Shown: positions 7,491 to 13,869 of the stretch, in pieces | Position numbering within the stretch: position 1 is the first letter of the stretch | How the letters are laid out: each line of letters begins with the position of its first letter | NCBI GenBank assembly: GCA_028687435.1 | Contig: JAQUAF010000057.1 | Span: 1 to 36,917, forward strand | Origin: Verrucomicrobiia bacterium | GTDB lineage: Bacteria; Verrucomicrobiota; Verrucomicrobiia; JABWAM01 | DNA length: 36,917 nt | Reading direction: 5' to 3' | The notes under the pieces: generated by a model | What the model saw: the letters and a program-made list of their open reading frames with translations, nothing else | Database searches by the model: none | Told to the model about the DNA's origin: nothing | Position numbers and translations under genes: made by a program

Positions 7491-8695
7491 CCGGTCCTTC
7501 CTTTCGTCTCCTCGCCGCCGCGCATCAGGCATCGTTCATAATCAGCGGGGAGGATGTCGCCGCGGTCGCGGAGGCGAAGAAGCACGTCGTTGAAGCGAAC
7601 CCCGTTGCGCGAGTCGTCGAGGCATTGGCGGAGCACGGCGGGATCGCGTTTGTACAACGCGGCCTTGACCGAGCCGGTGACTTCCATGAATTCGTAGGCC
7701 AGCGCCCGCCCTCGTTCGTCGGCCCGCCGGATGAGCCGCTGGCACACCACGCAGCGCAGGTTGCGGGCCAGTTGTTCACAAATGAATTCCTTCCGGTCCG
7801 CCGGGAATTCGGCCAGGATGCGCGACACGGCGTCCGGCGCTCCGCTGGCATGGAGGGTGGTCACCACCAGGTGCCCGGTTTCGCAGGCCACCAGGCAGGC
7901 CTCGATGGTTTCGCGGGTGCGCATTTCGCCCACCACGATGATATTGAAATCCTCCCGCAAGGCGTCGTTGAGCCCGTCGCGGAAGGAATCGCAGTGAATG
8001 CCGATCTCGCGGTCGGTGATGAGGCTTTGGTAGATTTCCGACCGGGGATTCAGGGGGCTGTATTGGCCGAAATCCAATTCCAATGGGTCTTCAATGCGGA
8101 CCACATGGGCTGCCGCGCCGGTGTTCACCTCGTTGATCAGCGAACCGATGGTGGTGGTTTTGCCCGATCCCACCGGACCGGCCACCAGCAGCAGTCCGTT
8201 GTCCCCGGCTGTGGCTCCCGCGAGCATGAGGTTGCGCAGCCGTTGCTGGACGCGTTGTTCGAAGCCCAGTTCCCCCAGCGGCGGAATGTCGCAGCACAGG
8301 CGTCGGACCACCAGGGCCAGCCCGTTTCCCTCGATGAAGGCATGCACCCGCAAACGCGCGGCGGGCAGGGCCTGTTCCGCGCCGTCGCACCCGGTTTCCG
8401 TGGAGGCCGAAAAATTCACGCTCGCCTGCTTGCGCAGAACCTGCATGAAAGCCGCCAGGGTGACCGGTTCCTCGCCGCCGCCGGTCCGCATGGCCAGCAG
8501 CAAGGCCACGATCTCCTGCAACACCGAGGCGCGAACCGGACGGCCGGACAGGTTCCGCTCCAGCGTCCCATGCACGCGCAGGAACGGCACCCGGTTGGTG
8601 CGCAGGTGAAAATCGCTGCCGCCGCGCTCCGCAAGATCCGAAATGATCTGGCGCAGCAATTGGCGCGCTTCCGTTTTGTCGTCGTGGGACTGCAT
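7487..8695 (-). CDS. pilT: PilT-type retraction/motor ATPase
   Basis: A 402-residue ATPase of the PilT/PilU branch, expected to disassemble pilin subunits and retract the pilus. The N-terminal PAS-like domain contains GSDFHLRTNRVPFLRVHG (26-43), the PilT hallmark. Walker A is GPVGSGKT (173-180), the Asp box is RIEDPLE (200-206), Walker B is IIVVGEMRTRET (252-263) and the His box is TGHLVVTTLHA (273-283). There is an insertion of about 30 residues near 72-110 compared with short PilT proteins. No tetracysteine module is present, as expected. The ATG at 8695 is chosen because upstream in-frame codons run through the pilin gene in another frame. Its stop is fused by ATGA to the next gene. Confidence 0.9.
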   Translation of the reverse strand: MQSHDDKTEARQLLRQIISDLAERGGSDFHLRTNRVPFLRVHGTLERNLSGRPVRASVLQEIVALLLAMRTGGGEEPVTLAAFMQVLRKQASVNFSASTETGCDGAEQALPAARLRVHAFIEGNGLALVVRRLCCDIPPLGELGFEQRVQQRLRNLMLAGATAGDNGLLLVAGPVGSGKTTTIGSLINEVNTGAAAHVVRIEDPLELDFGQYSPLNPRSEIYQSLITDREIGIHCDSFRDGLNDALREDFNIIVVGEMRTRETIEACLVACETGHLVVTTLHASGAPDAVSRILAEFPADRKEFICEQLARNLRCVVCQRLIRRADERGRALAYEFMEVTGSVKAALYKRDPAVLRQCLDDSRNGVRFNDVLLRLRDRGDILPADYERCLMRGGEETKGRTG

Positions 8696-8719
8696 GTTGA
8701 TTCGAATGAGGCGGTTGGG

Positions 8720-8740
8720 CTGAAGACTGAAGGCTGAAGG
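8720..8740. repeat. TGAAGACTGAAGGCTGAAGG short repeat between pilin and pilT
   Basis: The run TGAAGACTGAAGGCTGAAGG is built of (A)CTGAAG units and lies in the 56-base gap between the pilin-like gene and pilT. Related runs are found in reverse orientation at 3324-3338 and 24998-25024, both at or near gene boundaries. Confidence 0.5.
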
Positions 8741-8751
8741 AAATTTCAAGA

Positions 8752-9213
8752 TTACAAATCCGCGCCGAGGTAATGGAATTTGGCGGCCTGGTTGTCCGCG
8801 GAATCCGCGCCGCTTTGGCCCAGCGAACAGGTGGGTTTGTTGGGGCGTTTGTTGGTGTCGTCCCATTCGCCGATGGCATAGGTTCCTCCGCAGGGGCATT
8901 TTACCTGGCCGGCCGCTCCGACAAAGGTCCGGTTGTCGAGGTAGGGCTTGAGGCTGGCCTCGGTTGCCGTGGCGGCGTATTCGGCGGCGGTGGTGACGTT
9001 GCGGAGGTTGCAGAGGGTGCGGGTGGCCTCGTCGATCTTGGCCAGGTTGCGGGTGCAGGCGTGGCCATTGGCGTTTTTCATCATGATGGATGCGCCGAAG
9101 GTGCCCGCGGCCAGCAGAACGGCGCCCGCCGCCATCCAGATCGACAATTGCAGCAAATCCTGTCCGCGCCGGCATTCGCGCCGCAGCCAGGCCATGAGAT
9201 TTTTCATCTTCAT
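8752..9213 (-). CDS. Type IV pilin-like protein with an unusual processing region
   Basis: A 153-residue protein. Residues 1-17 are a basic leader ending RREC-RRG, followed by QDLLQLSIWMAAGAVLLAAG, a hydrophobic pilin-type helix. A cleavage site after G17 would put glutamine at mature position 5, where prepilins normally have glutamate. The C-terminal domain contains LKPYL (about 106-110) and the CPCGGTYAIG...KPTCS signature (from about residue 121), common in short pilins and pseudopilins of PVC bacteria, whose cysteines likely pair. The start at 9213 has an AAAGGA sequence 8 bases upstream; an earlier ATG at 9261 does not. It is the first gene of the operon, 56 bases before pilT. Confidence 0.75.
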   Translation of the reverse strand: MKMKNLMAWLRRECRRGQDLLQLSIWMAAGAVLLAAGTFGASIMMKNANGHACTRNLAKIDEATRTLCNLRNVTTAAEYAATATEASLKPYLDNRTFVGAAGQVKCPCGGTYAIGEWDDTNKRPNKPTCSLGQSGADSADNQAAKFHYLGADL

Positions 9214-9511
9214 TCCAGTTCCTTTGTTGGGGTTTCCTTTCAACCGACCGATCGGTTTCATAAGCCCCTATGGGATGAAGCAAACCCGCCGACAAGCGGT
9301 TTGGACGGAAAAATGAACTGATTTGACAGAAAACAGAGCGATAGCGGGGGAATCCTGTTTTTTCCCTTTCAAACAAAGGGGGGTCTCTTGAATCGCGAGG
9401 CTTTGACTGGCTGGTCTGGAGCGAAGCCTCGTCAGACAACGGATTCCGGCGTTTCTGCGCCGCTTATCTTCGGACGGCAGACTGGCGGTGTTGGGAAGGA
9501 AGATGTTGCCG
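9214..9511. other. Leader region of the pilus operon and 3' flank of the response regulator
   Basis: No gene is seen in these 298 bases. They contain a perfect 10-base palindrome ACCGATCGGT (about 9247-9256) some 35 bases upstream of the pilin start, and two hairpins nearer the response regulator: CGAGGCTT/AAGCCTCG (arms 9395-9402 and 9424-9431) and CGGCG/CGCCG (about 9448-9463). The hairpins may end the response-regulator transcript. No confident -35/-10 pair was found for the pilus operon. Confidence 0.35.
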
Positions 9512-9913
9512 TTATGACAGCAACTCTTCGATGGCAGGGAGCAGGCAATCCATCTCAACCGGTTTGGCCAGCACGCGGTAGAAATCCCTTTGCTGGTTGA
9601 ATTGTTCCTCCTCCTCTTTTCTGACCAGCGCAGTGAGGAAGATCACCGGGGTTTCCCGGTAGCGTGAGGTTTCCCTGATTTTTTGGAAGACCTCCCACCC
9701 GCTCATGGAGGGCATCATTACATCGAGAATGATCAGGTCGATCTGCTGGCGTTTGATGATGTCGAGGACGCGCCGCGGATCGTCCGACTCGATGATGCGG
9801 CATCCCGTGTCGTTGATCATGTGCCGGATGGACAGCAATTGGATGGGATCATCATCCACAACCAGCACCTGTTTGCCTTCCAGACTTATGACGTTTTTTT
9901 GTTCGGTGTTCAT
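9512..9913 (-). CDS. Single-domain response regulator (CheY-like receiver)
   Basis: A 133-residue receiver domain with no output domain. Acidic pocket D20-D21-D22, phospho-acceptor D64 in LIILDVMMPSMSG, switch threonine T94 in IFLTAL and lysine K117 in LAKPVE are all present, so phosphorylation should work. It would act through protein contacts, for example on the pilus motors, or as a phosphorelay carrier. The start at 9913 is supported by an AAGGAG ribosome-binding sequence; upstream ATGs are not. No histidine kinase lies in the window. It is encoded upstream of and parallel to the pilus operon, separated by 298 bases. Confidence 0.88.
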   Translation of the reverse strand: MNTEQKNVISLEGKQVLVVDDDPIQLLSIRHMINDTGCRIIESDDPRRVLDIIKRQQIDLIILDVMMPSMSGWEVFQKIRETSRYRETPVIFLTALVRKEEEEQFNQQRDFYRVLAKPVEMDCLLPAIEELLS

Positions 9914-10282
9914 GGGATTGCTCCTTTTCTTGCGCATGGCCATGGCCCGAACACTTATTCACCATAACAATCGCTGACGGCGCCTCAGGACGCCGTGGAG
10001 CGGGACCATTCCAAATGGCAGTCCATATGCAACTATTTTTGGCTTCATCCCAATATACCCCCGTTTTTCCGCTTTCCCAAACGCAAAATTTTGGGAAGCG
10101 CAGGGTGATCCAGTTCTTGAATATCACACTGGATTCCCGCTTTCGCGGGAATGACGGCGAAATCGGGATGCAGAACATTTGGATTGATTGGAATCCTTCC
10201 CTCCTGTCATTCCCGTGAAAGCGGGAATCCAGCTTTATGGACACGGCATTGACTCACGGAAAGGATTGATTAGGATGGGGAC
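9914..10282. other. Gene-free divergent region rich in hairpins
   Basis: This lies between the leftward response regulator and the rightward OmpA-domain gene, so both promoters should be here, but none stands out. It holds a hairpin with arms 10070-10081 and 10090-10100 (CGCTTTCCCAAA against TTTGGGAAGCG, one bulged base) and two copies of a palindromic dispersed repeat in opposite orientation (annotated separately). Confidence 0.5.
10129..10232. repeat. Inverted pair of a palindromic dispersed repeat
   Basis: Arms at 10129-10157 and 10204-10232 are 29-base near-perfect inverted copies; each arm is itself a palindrome, ATTCCCGC-TTTC-GCGGGAAT in the left copy. The unit GGATTCCCGCTTTCGCGGGA followed by ATGAC is a familiar dispersed extragenic palindrome in many bacterial genomes. 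A degraded third copy lies at 11052-11077, on the other side of the OmpA-domain gene. Confidence 0.8.
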
Positions 10283-11005
10283 ATGAAAGCAAAACCTGTG
10301 GTCGTGATCCAATCGGTGTTGTTGGTGGTGTTGATCATTTGCGGGGGGTATGCTTTTTTTGACTCTAAAAAACGAAATGCCCGGGCCAGGGGGGAGATCA
10401 ACCAGTTGAATGAGCGTTTGAGCGTCGCCAAATCGGAATTTGAACGGATATTGGCCGAAGGAGAGGCGTTGCGAAAACAAACGGAAGCCTTGCGCAAGGA
10501 AAAGGAAGACACGGTCCGCTCCCTGGAGGCGGATCGTGCGGGACATGCGGAAAAATTGAAGCTGTTGGAAATGGAACTGCGCAAAACCATCGAAACCAAG
10601 GATGTTGTCATTTCCCAACTGGAAGGGAGGCTCAAGGTGAATGTGGCCAGCCAGATTCTTTTTGAATCGGGCTCCGCAACGCTTTTGCCCGAGGGACAGT
10701 CCATTCTCGAAAAACTGGCCTCCGCGGTGAAGACCGCCGGCAATCAGGAGATCCGGGTGGAAGGGCACACGGATAATGTTCCGATCGGGAAAAACCTTCT
10801 TGCCCAGTTTTCCACGAATTGGGAACTGTCATCCTCCCGTGCGATCAGCGCGGTGCGTTACCTTGTCGAAAAATGCGGCCTGCCCGGCAACCGCCTGCTG
10901 GCTGTTGGCTGCGGAGAAACCCGGCCCGTCTCCCCCAACGACACCCCCGAAAACCGCGCCCACAATCGCCGGATCGAAATCATTCTTTCGCCCATCGAGA
11001 ATTGA
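10283..11005 (+). CDS. Membrane-anchored coiled-coil protein with OmpA/MotB domain
   Basis: A 240-residue protein with an uncleaved N-terminal membrane helix (about 6-25), a long coiled coil (about 35-112, rich in E, K, L and R) and a C-terminal OmpA/MotB-type peptidoglycan-binding domain (about 118-236). The domain shows ILFESGSATLLPEG (125-138), GHTDNVPIG (161-169), TNWELSSSRA (178-187) and RAHNRRIEI (225-233), the last two being the ligand-contact regions. It would tie the inner membrane to the cell wall. The overall shape recalls MotB, but no MotA-like gene is nearby and a proton-channel aspartate is not evident in the helix. It is flanked by dispersed palindromes and appears to be a single-gene unit. 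Confidence 0.85.
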   Translation: MKAKPVVVIQSVLLVVLIICGGYAFFDSKKRNARARGEINQLNERLSVAKSEFERILAEGEALRKQTEALRKEKEDTVRSLEADRAGHAEKLKLLEMELRKTIETKDVVISQLEGRLKVNVASQILFESGSATLLPEGQSILEKLASAVKTAGNQEIRVEGHTDNVPIGKNLLAQFSTNWELSSSRAISAVRYLVEKCGLPGNRLLAVGCGETRPVSPNDTPENRAHNRRIEIILSPIEN

Positions 11006-11051
11006 CGCGCCGCGATCAGCCAAGGTGAATCTAAATTTTCACCCCCTTTTC

Positions 11052-11077
11052 GTCATTCCCGCGTAAGAGGGAATCCA
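11052..11077. repeat. Degraded copy of the palindromic dispersed repeat
   Basis: GTCATTCCCGCGTAAGAGGG followed by AATCCAT matches the right arm of the pair at 10129-10232 with several changes in its centre. It lies about 50 bases after the OmpA-domain stop and may form its transcript end. Confidence 0.6.
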
Positions 11078-11106
11078 TCCAGATAACAGATTTTTGTGAG
11101 GAAAAT

Positions 11107-11144
11107 TTGACTTTTTTTTCAATTGGATTATTTTAATTTAAAAT
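11107..11144 (+). promoter_or_regulatory. Candidate promoter and operator of the GntR-type gene
   Basis: TTGACT (11107-11112), 16 bases, then TATTTT (11129-11134) is a plausible -35/-10 pair ahead of the ATG at 11152. A 15-base palindrome ATTTTAA-T-TTAAAAT (11130-11144) overlaps the -10 element. It could be an autoregulatory site for the regulator it precedes. Seen in sequence; function inferred. Confidence 0.35.
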
Positions 11145-11151
11145 ATTCCAA

Positions 11152-12456
11152 ATGAAGCCGTTTGATTTAACGATCCAGACCGCAGATCCGATTCATATCC
11201 AAATTGAACGGTTTTTAAGGAATCAGATTCAATGCGGTCACTTGCGGGCCGAAGATCGTTTGCCGACAACAAACGAATTGGCTCAACAATGGCATGTCGA
11301 CCAAATGTCAATACAAAAAGCCATGACATCCTTGGTTAGGGATGGGCTGGTCTATCGGATCCCCCGGCGAGGGACTTTTGTGAAATCAGCCGGAGAACAA
11401 AAGGGCATTGGAATTTTTATCGGCGCAACCTTGACGAATGAAACCGCCCATTTTTATCGCGCCATGGTCCGGTTTTTGACTTCCGTAATCAATCAAGTCA
11501 ATGGTGGTCAGTGGCAGGCCAGGATTTATGATGGTCTGACCGAAGTCCAAGCGGGACCCGATCCCCAAAACTCCGCTTTATACAAGCGGTTGGCGGAAGA
11601 TGTTCGTTATGGAGCGATCAAGGGGATCATTGAGATGGGCGGGTTTGTTCATGATTTGAGGGAACTTCAGGAGGCCGGGTTGCCGGTGTCATCCTGGGGA
11701 CGCGATGTTTTTTTTGATCTGGCGGCGTTTGCCCGGGATTGTGTGGAACTTGCCGCGCGGCGAGGGATCCGGCGGATGGCTTACTTGCGCACGATTGGAA
11801 AATCGGACGACAGCGGCGCCGATTTGAGGATGTTGCGCGAGGCGGTTGCATCCATGGGGTTGCCGTTTCCGGAGATTTATGAATTGAAATCCGAGGGAAT
11901 CATGAGAGCGCGTTTCGAGTCCGCTGTGCACAAGGGAGTTCTGCGATTGATGGATTGCTGGCAGGAACGAGGACAGTGGCCGGAGGCATTGCTGATTTCC
12001 GACGATATTGGGGCGCGGGCTGCGGCTGTCGCCTTGCTGGAACGAGGCGTTCATGTGCCGTCAAAATTGACAGTCATGGTCATGGCGAACGAGGGGATTG
12101 AGCATCATTACGCCGTGCCGGTTGTCCGGCATGTCCAACCCCTCAAGGAAACAGCACGGATTTTGCTGGAAATTCTTCGGTTGCGCATGAGGGGGGAATC
12201 CGGGAAACAAACGCCAATCCGGCTGGCCGGATCGTGGGCGCCCTTTTCGGTTGAAGAAAGCGGCGGCCTGCGGCAGGAAGAGATTTGTTTTGAGGAGATT
12301 TTGGCACCTGCTGGAAACAGTTTGCCATCTGCAGAGGAGGCGCAAGCAAGGAGCGTTGTTGAGATTGTCCAAGAGGGGGCGGATATTGGGGAAATTTCAG
12401 ATGGCTTCTCCCGCCGTCCCGCACTGCGGGACTTTGGGGGACAAGGTTGGCAATGA
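11152..12456 (+). CDS. GntR-type regulator with LacI-like sugar-sensor domain
   Basis: A 434-residue transcription factor. Residues 11-78 form a GntR winged helix (IHIQIERFLRNQIQCGHL, then LPTTNELAQQWHVDQMSIQKA, closing with GLVYRIPRRGTFV). Residues about 85-365 have the periplasmic-binding-protein fold of LacI-type sensors. Such regulators control glycosidase loci in Lentisphaerota and relatives, and this one precedes the sugar-related genes at 13870-21561. The last 60-odd residues are low-complexity and unlike the family. Their coding bases run into a leftward transposase remnant, so the native C-terminus has probably been replaced by readthrough. The sensor domain itself appears complete. 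Confidence 0.85.
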   Translation: MKPFDLTIQTADPIHIQIERFLRNQIQCGHLRAEDRLPTTNELAQQWHVDQMSIQKAMTSLVRDGLVYRIPRRGTFVKSAGEQKGIGIFIGATLTNETAHFYRAMVRFLTSVINQVNGGQWQARIYDGLTEVQAGPDPQNSALYKRLAEDVRYGAIKGIIEMGGFVHDLRELQEAGLPVSSWGRDVFFDLAAFARDCVELAARRGIRRMAYLRTIGKSDDSGADLRMLREAVASMGLPFPEIYELKSEGIMRARFESAVHKGVLRLMDCWQERGQWPEALLISDDIGARAAAVALLERGVHVPSKLTVMVMANEGIEHHYAVPVVRHVQPLKETARILLEILRLRMRGESGKQTPIRLAGSWAPFSVEESGGLRQEEICFEEILAPAGNSLPSAEEAQARSVVEIVQEGADIGEISDGFSRRPALRDFGGQGWQ

Positions 12457-12588
12457 AGGCCTTGACGATGGGAAGATGATCTTCAGGTTTGCGTCCCTCT
12501 AAATCCCATGGGAAAGGGGGCCGATTTCCTCTTTGAGCATGGGGAAAAGGAATCGTTGGATGGTAAAGGCCGTGGAAGTAAGGGACAT
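12440..12588 (-). pseudogene. Transposase remnant overlapping the GntR-type 3' end
   Basis: Read leftwards from 12588, the strand gives MSLTSTAFTIQRFLFPMLKE then EIGPLSHGI and a stop. After a frame change it continues as LEGRKPEDHLPIVKAFIANL. Both pieces match the order seen in a broad group of DDE transposases: an N-terminal F-L-F-P-x-L-x-E-E-x-G-P-L, later G-R-x-P-E-D-x-x-x-I-x-K-A-F-I-A. The stretch between them is missing and the frame is broken, so only a short relic remains. It overlaps the last codons of the regulator on the opposite strand. Family identity is from memory of the motif and should be treated as moderate. Confidence 0.45.
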
Positions 12589-12830
12589 AAAAAAATCTCC
12601 AAAAAGGTGTTGACGAAAACTGCTTTTGCATTTAAACACGACTTGTTTACTTTTTAAATGGAACAAAAATTCTCCTCGTTACTTGACCGAAGATCAGGAA
12701 AAAGAACTTCGCAAAATTGTGGAATCTGCTGATCGCAAATTTTTACAATAATCTTACACAGCCATACCATAATTTTTGAAATCGACATTCCTTCAGAGGG
12801 AAGTGGATTCAATTTTGAGGAAATGAGTTT
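12457..12830. other. AT-rich spacer with promoter-like site, palindrome and a frameshifted mini-ORF
   Basis: Besides the transposase remnant, this spacer has a TTGACG box (12610-12615), a palindrome (12629-12660), and a coding-like stretch on the plus strand up to 12751: from 12673 the frame reads SPRYLTEDQEKELRKIVE, then SADRKFLQ and a stop. The ATG at 12658 is in a different frame; removing one A from the AAAAA run at 12665-12669 would join them into a 28-codon gene. This may be a small gene decayed by slippage or chance. No ribosome-binding sequence precedes it. Confidence 0.35.
12610..12660 (+). promoter_or_regulatory. Candidate promoter with overlapping operator palindrome
   Basis: TTGACG at 12610-12615 is a good -35 sequence; the expected -10 position holds only a weak match within CATTTAAACA. 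A perfect 8-base inverted repeat, CATTTAAA (12629-12636) and TTTAAATG (12653-12660), spans it, with an inner ACTTGTTTAC typical of LacI/GntR-type operators. It lies upstream of the prepilin-like gene and the large glycosidase gene and is a natural target for the regulator encoded at 11152. Confidence 0.35.
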
Positions 12831-13733
12831 ATGAATTTTATTAGGCAAAGCAGGCTGATTCTCGCTCGCCAAAACGGTTCCGCCCACAAAAGTTATGGTA
12901 TGGCTCTGATGAAACAAAAATCAGAGAAACACAGTTGGCTGATTTCCGCAACAAGTCAAAAGGCAATTGATGAGGATTCTCGACACTCCAAAGCAGCCAC
13001 GTATCCGAAGCACGGTTTTACAATGATTGAGTTGCTTGTCGCCATAAGCATTCTATCCATATTGGCCTCGCTGCTTTTTGCAGCATTAAGGAGCGTTCGC
13101 GAACAGATTCAAACGGTAACCTGTATGAACAACCTGCGGCAGCAATGTCTCGCGCTCAAGGCTGTTTCGAATGACAGCGATGGCTATTTGCCTTACAGTT
13201 GCACTGAACCTGCGTGGGGAGAGTCTGGCGACAATGCTTTTGGCTGGCCAGTAGTTCACTATACCCATGCGTCATTTCTTTATCAAAAGGGTTATCTTAA
13301 ACAACTTGATATTTTTTGGTGCCGGATCGCGGAGCAAAATTCTACCTTTAAAATTGGCGACCTCTACGATCCTCAATCCGGGAGCGCGCTTAAGAGTGCA
13401 AAGCGTTCCTATGCGGTCAATTACGATTTAATGCCCTATTCCGGATCCTCCCAACCTTGGAATCCTCTCATCCATGACGCGAGCGTGCAAGATCCAGCCG
13501 CCAAGGTTTTGGTTTTTTGCGGGATGCGATGGGGCGGAGTCGACTATTTTGGATCATGTTATGGCGGGAGCGGGCTGTATATGGGACGATATGCCGCTTG
13601 GTGTTCCAATTGGGACAGGTGTTCCCCGGTCCCGCGGCACCAAGGCCAATGTATGGTTGGATTTGTCGATGGACATGTGGAAAAGAAGCCTCTCTCCGAC
13701 TTGGCATATACACGATGCTGGCAGCAAAAATAG
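12831..13733 (+). CDS. Prepilin-like protein with C-terminal H-X9-DG motif
   Basis: A 300-residue protein with a type III signal/prepilin region KHGFTMIELLVAISILSIL: G62 before the cut, F63 at +1 and the conserved E67 at +5. The mature globular part ends with RHQGQCMVGFVDGHVE, the H-X9-D-G motif of the large DUF1559-like family that is greatly expanded in Planctomycetota and Lentisphaerota. These proteins are thought to be exported or displayed by a type II/IV machine. The leader is unusually long (62 residues); an internal ATG at 12909 would shorten it, but GAGGAA 13 bases upstream fits the ATG at 12831. It lies immediately before the secreted glycosidase-like gene, 136 bases away. Confidence 0.85.
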   Translation: MNFIRQSRLILARQNGSAHKSYGMALMKQKSEKHSWLISATSQKAIDEDSRHSKAATYPKHGFTMIELLVAISILSILASLLFAALRSVREQIQTVTCMNNLRQQCLALKAVSNDSDGYLPYSCTEPAWGESGDNAFGWPVVHYTHASFLYQKGYLKQLDIFWCRIAEQNSTFKIGDLYDPQSGSALKSAKRSYAVNYDLMPYSGSSQPWNPLIHDASVQDPAAKVLVFCGMRWGGVDYFGSCYGGSGLYMGRYAAWCSNWDRCSPVPRHQGQCMVGFVDGHVEKKPLSDLAYTRCWQQK

Positions 13734-13869
13734 GCGTTCAAACCAGCGCCATAAAGAAGCCATTTGACCTGTCAAAAAACGATGGGATAGAACTTGGAGC
13801 TTGTCCGTAAACAAAAAACAATGCGGCGCATTCACAAGAGCCGGAAAAAACAACAAAAGCGGAGAAAAA

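Noticed and set aside
7625..8737. A 370-codon plus-strand frame opposite pilT
   Set aside because: Antisense shadow of the motor ATPase; composition-driven, histidine- and glutamine-rich, with no motif.
8696..9439. In-frame upstream extension of the PilT-type protein to 9439
   Set aside because: It would run through the pilin-like gene in another frame and its residues are low-complexity, rich in R, P and H.
9600..9913. A full two-component pair for the receiver protein
   Set aside because: No histidine kinase signature is found on either side.
12143..12631. A 162-codon minus-strand gene spanning the regulator's 3' end
   Set aside because: Only the outer part has transposase-like motifs and these fall in two frames. 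It is recorded as a remnant, not an intact gene.
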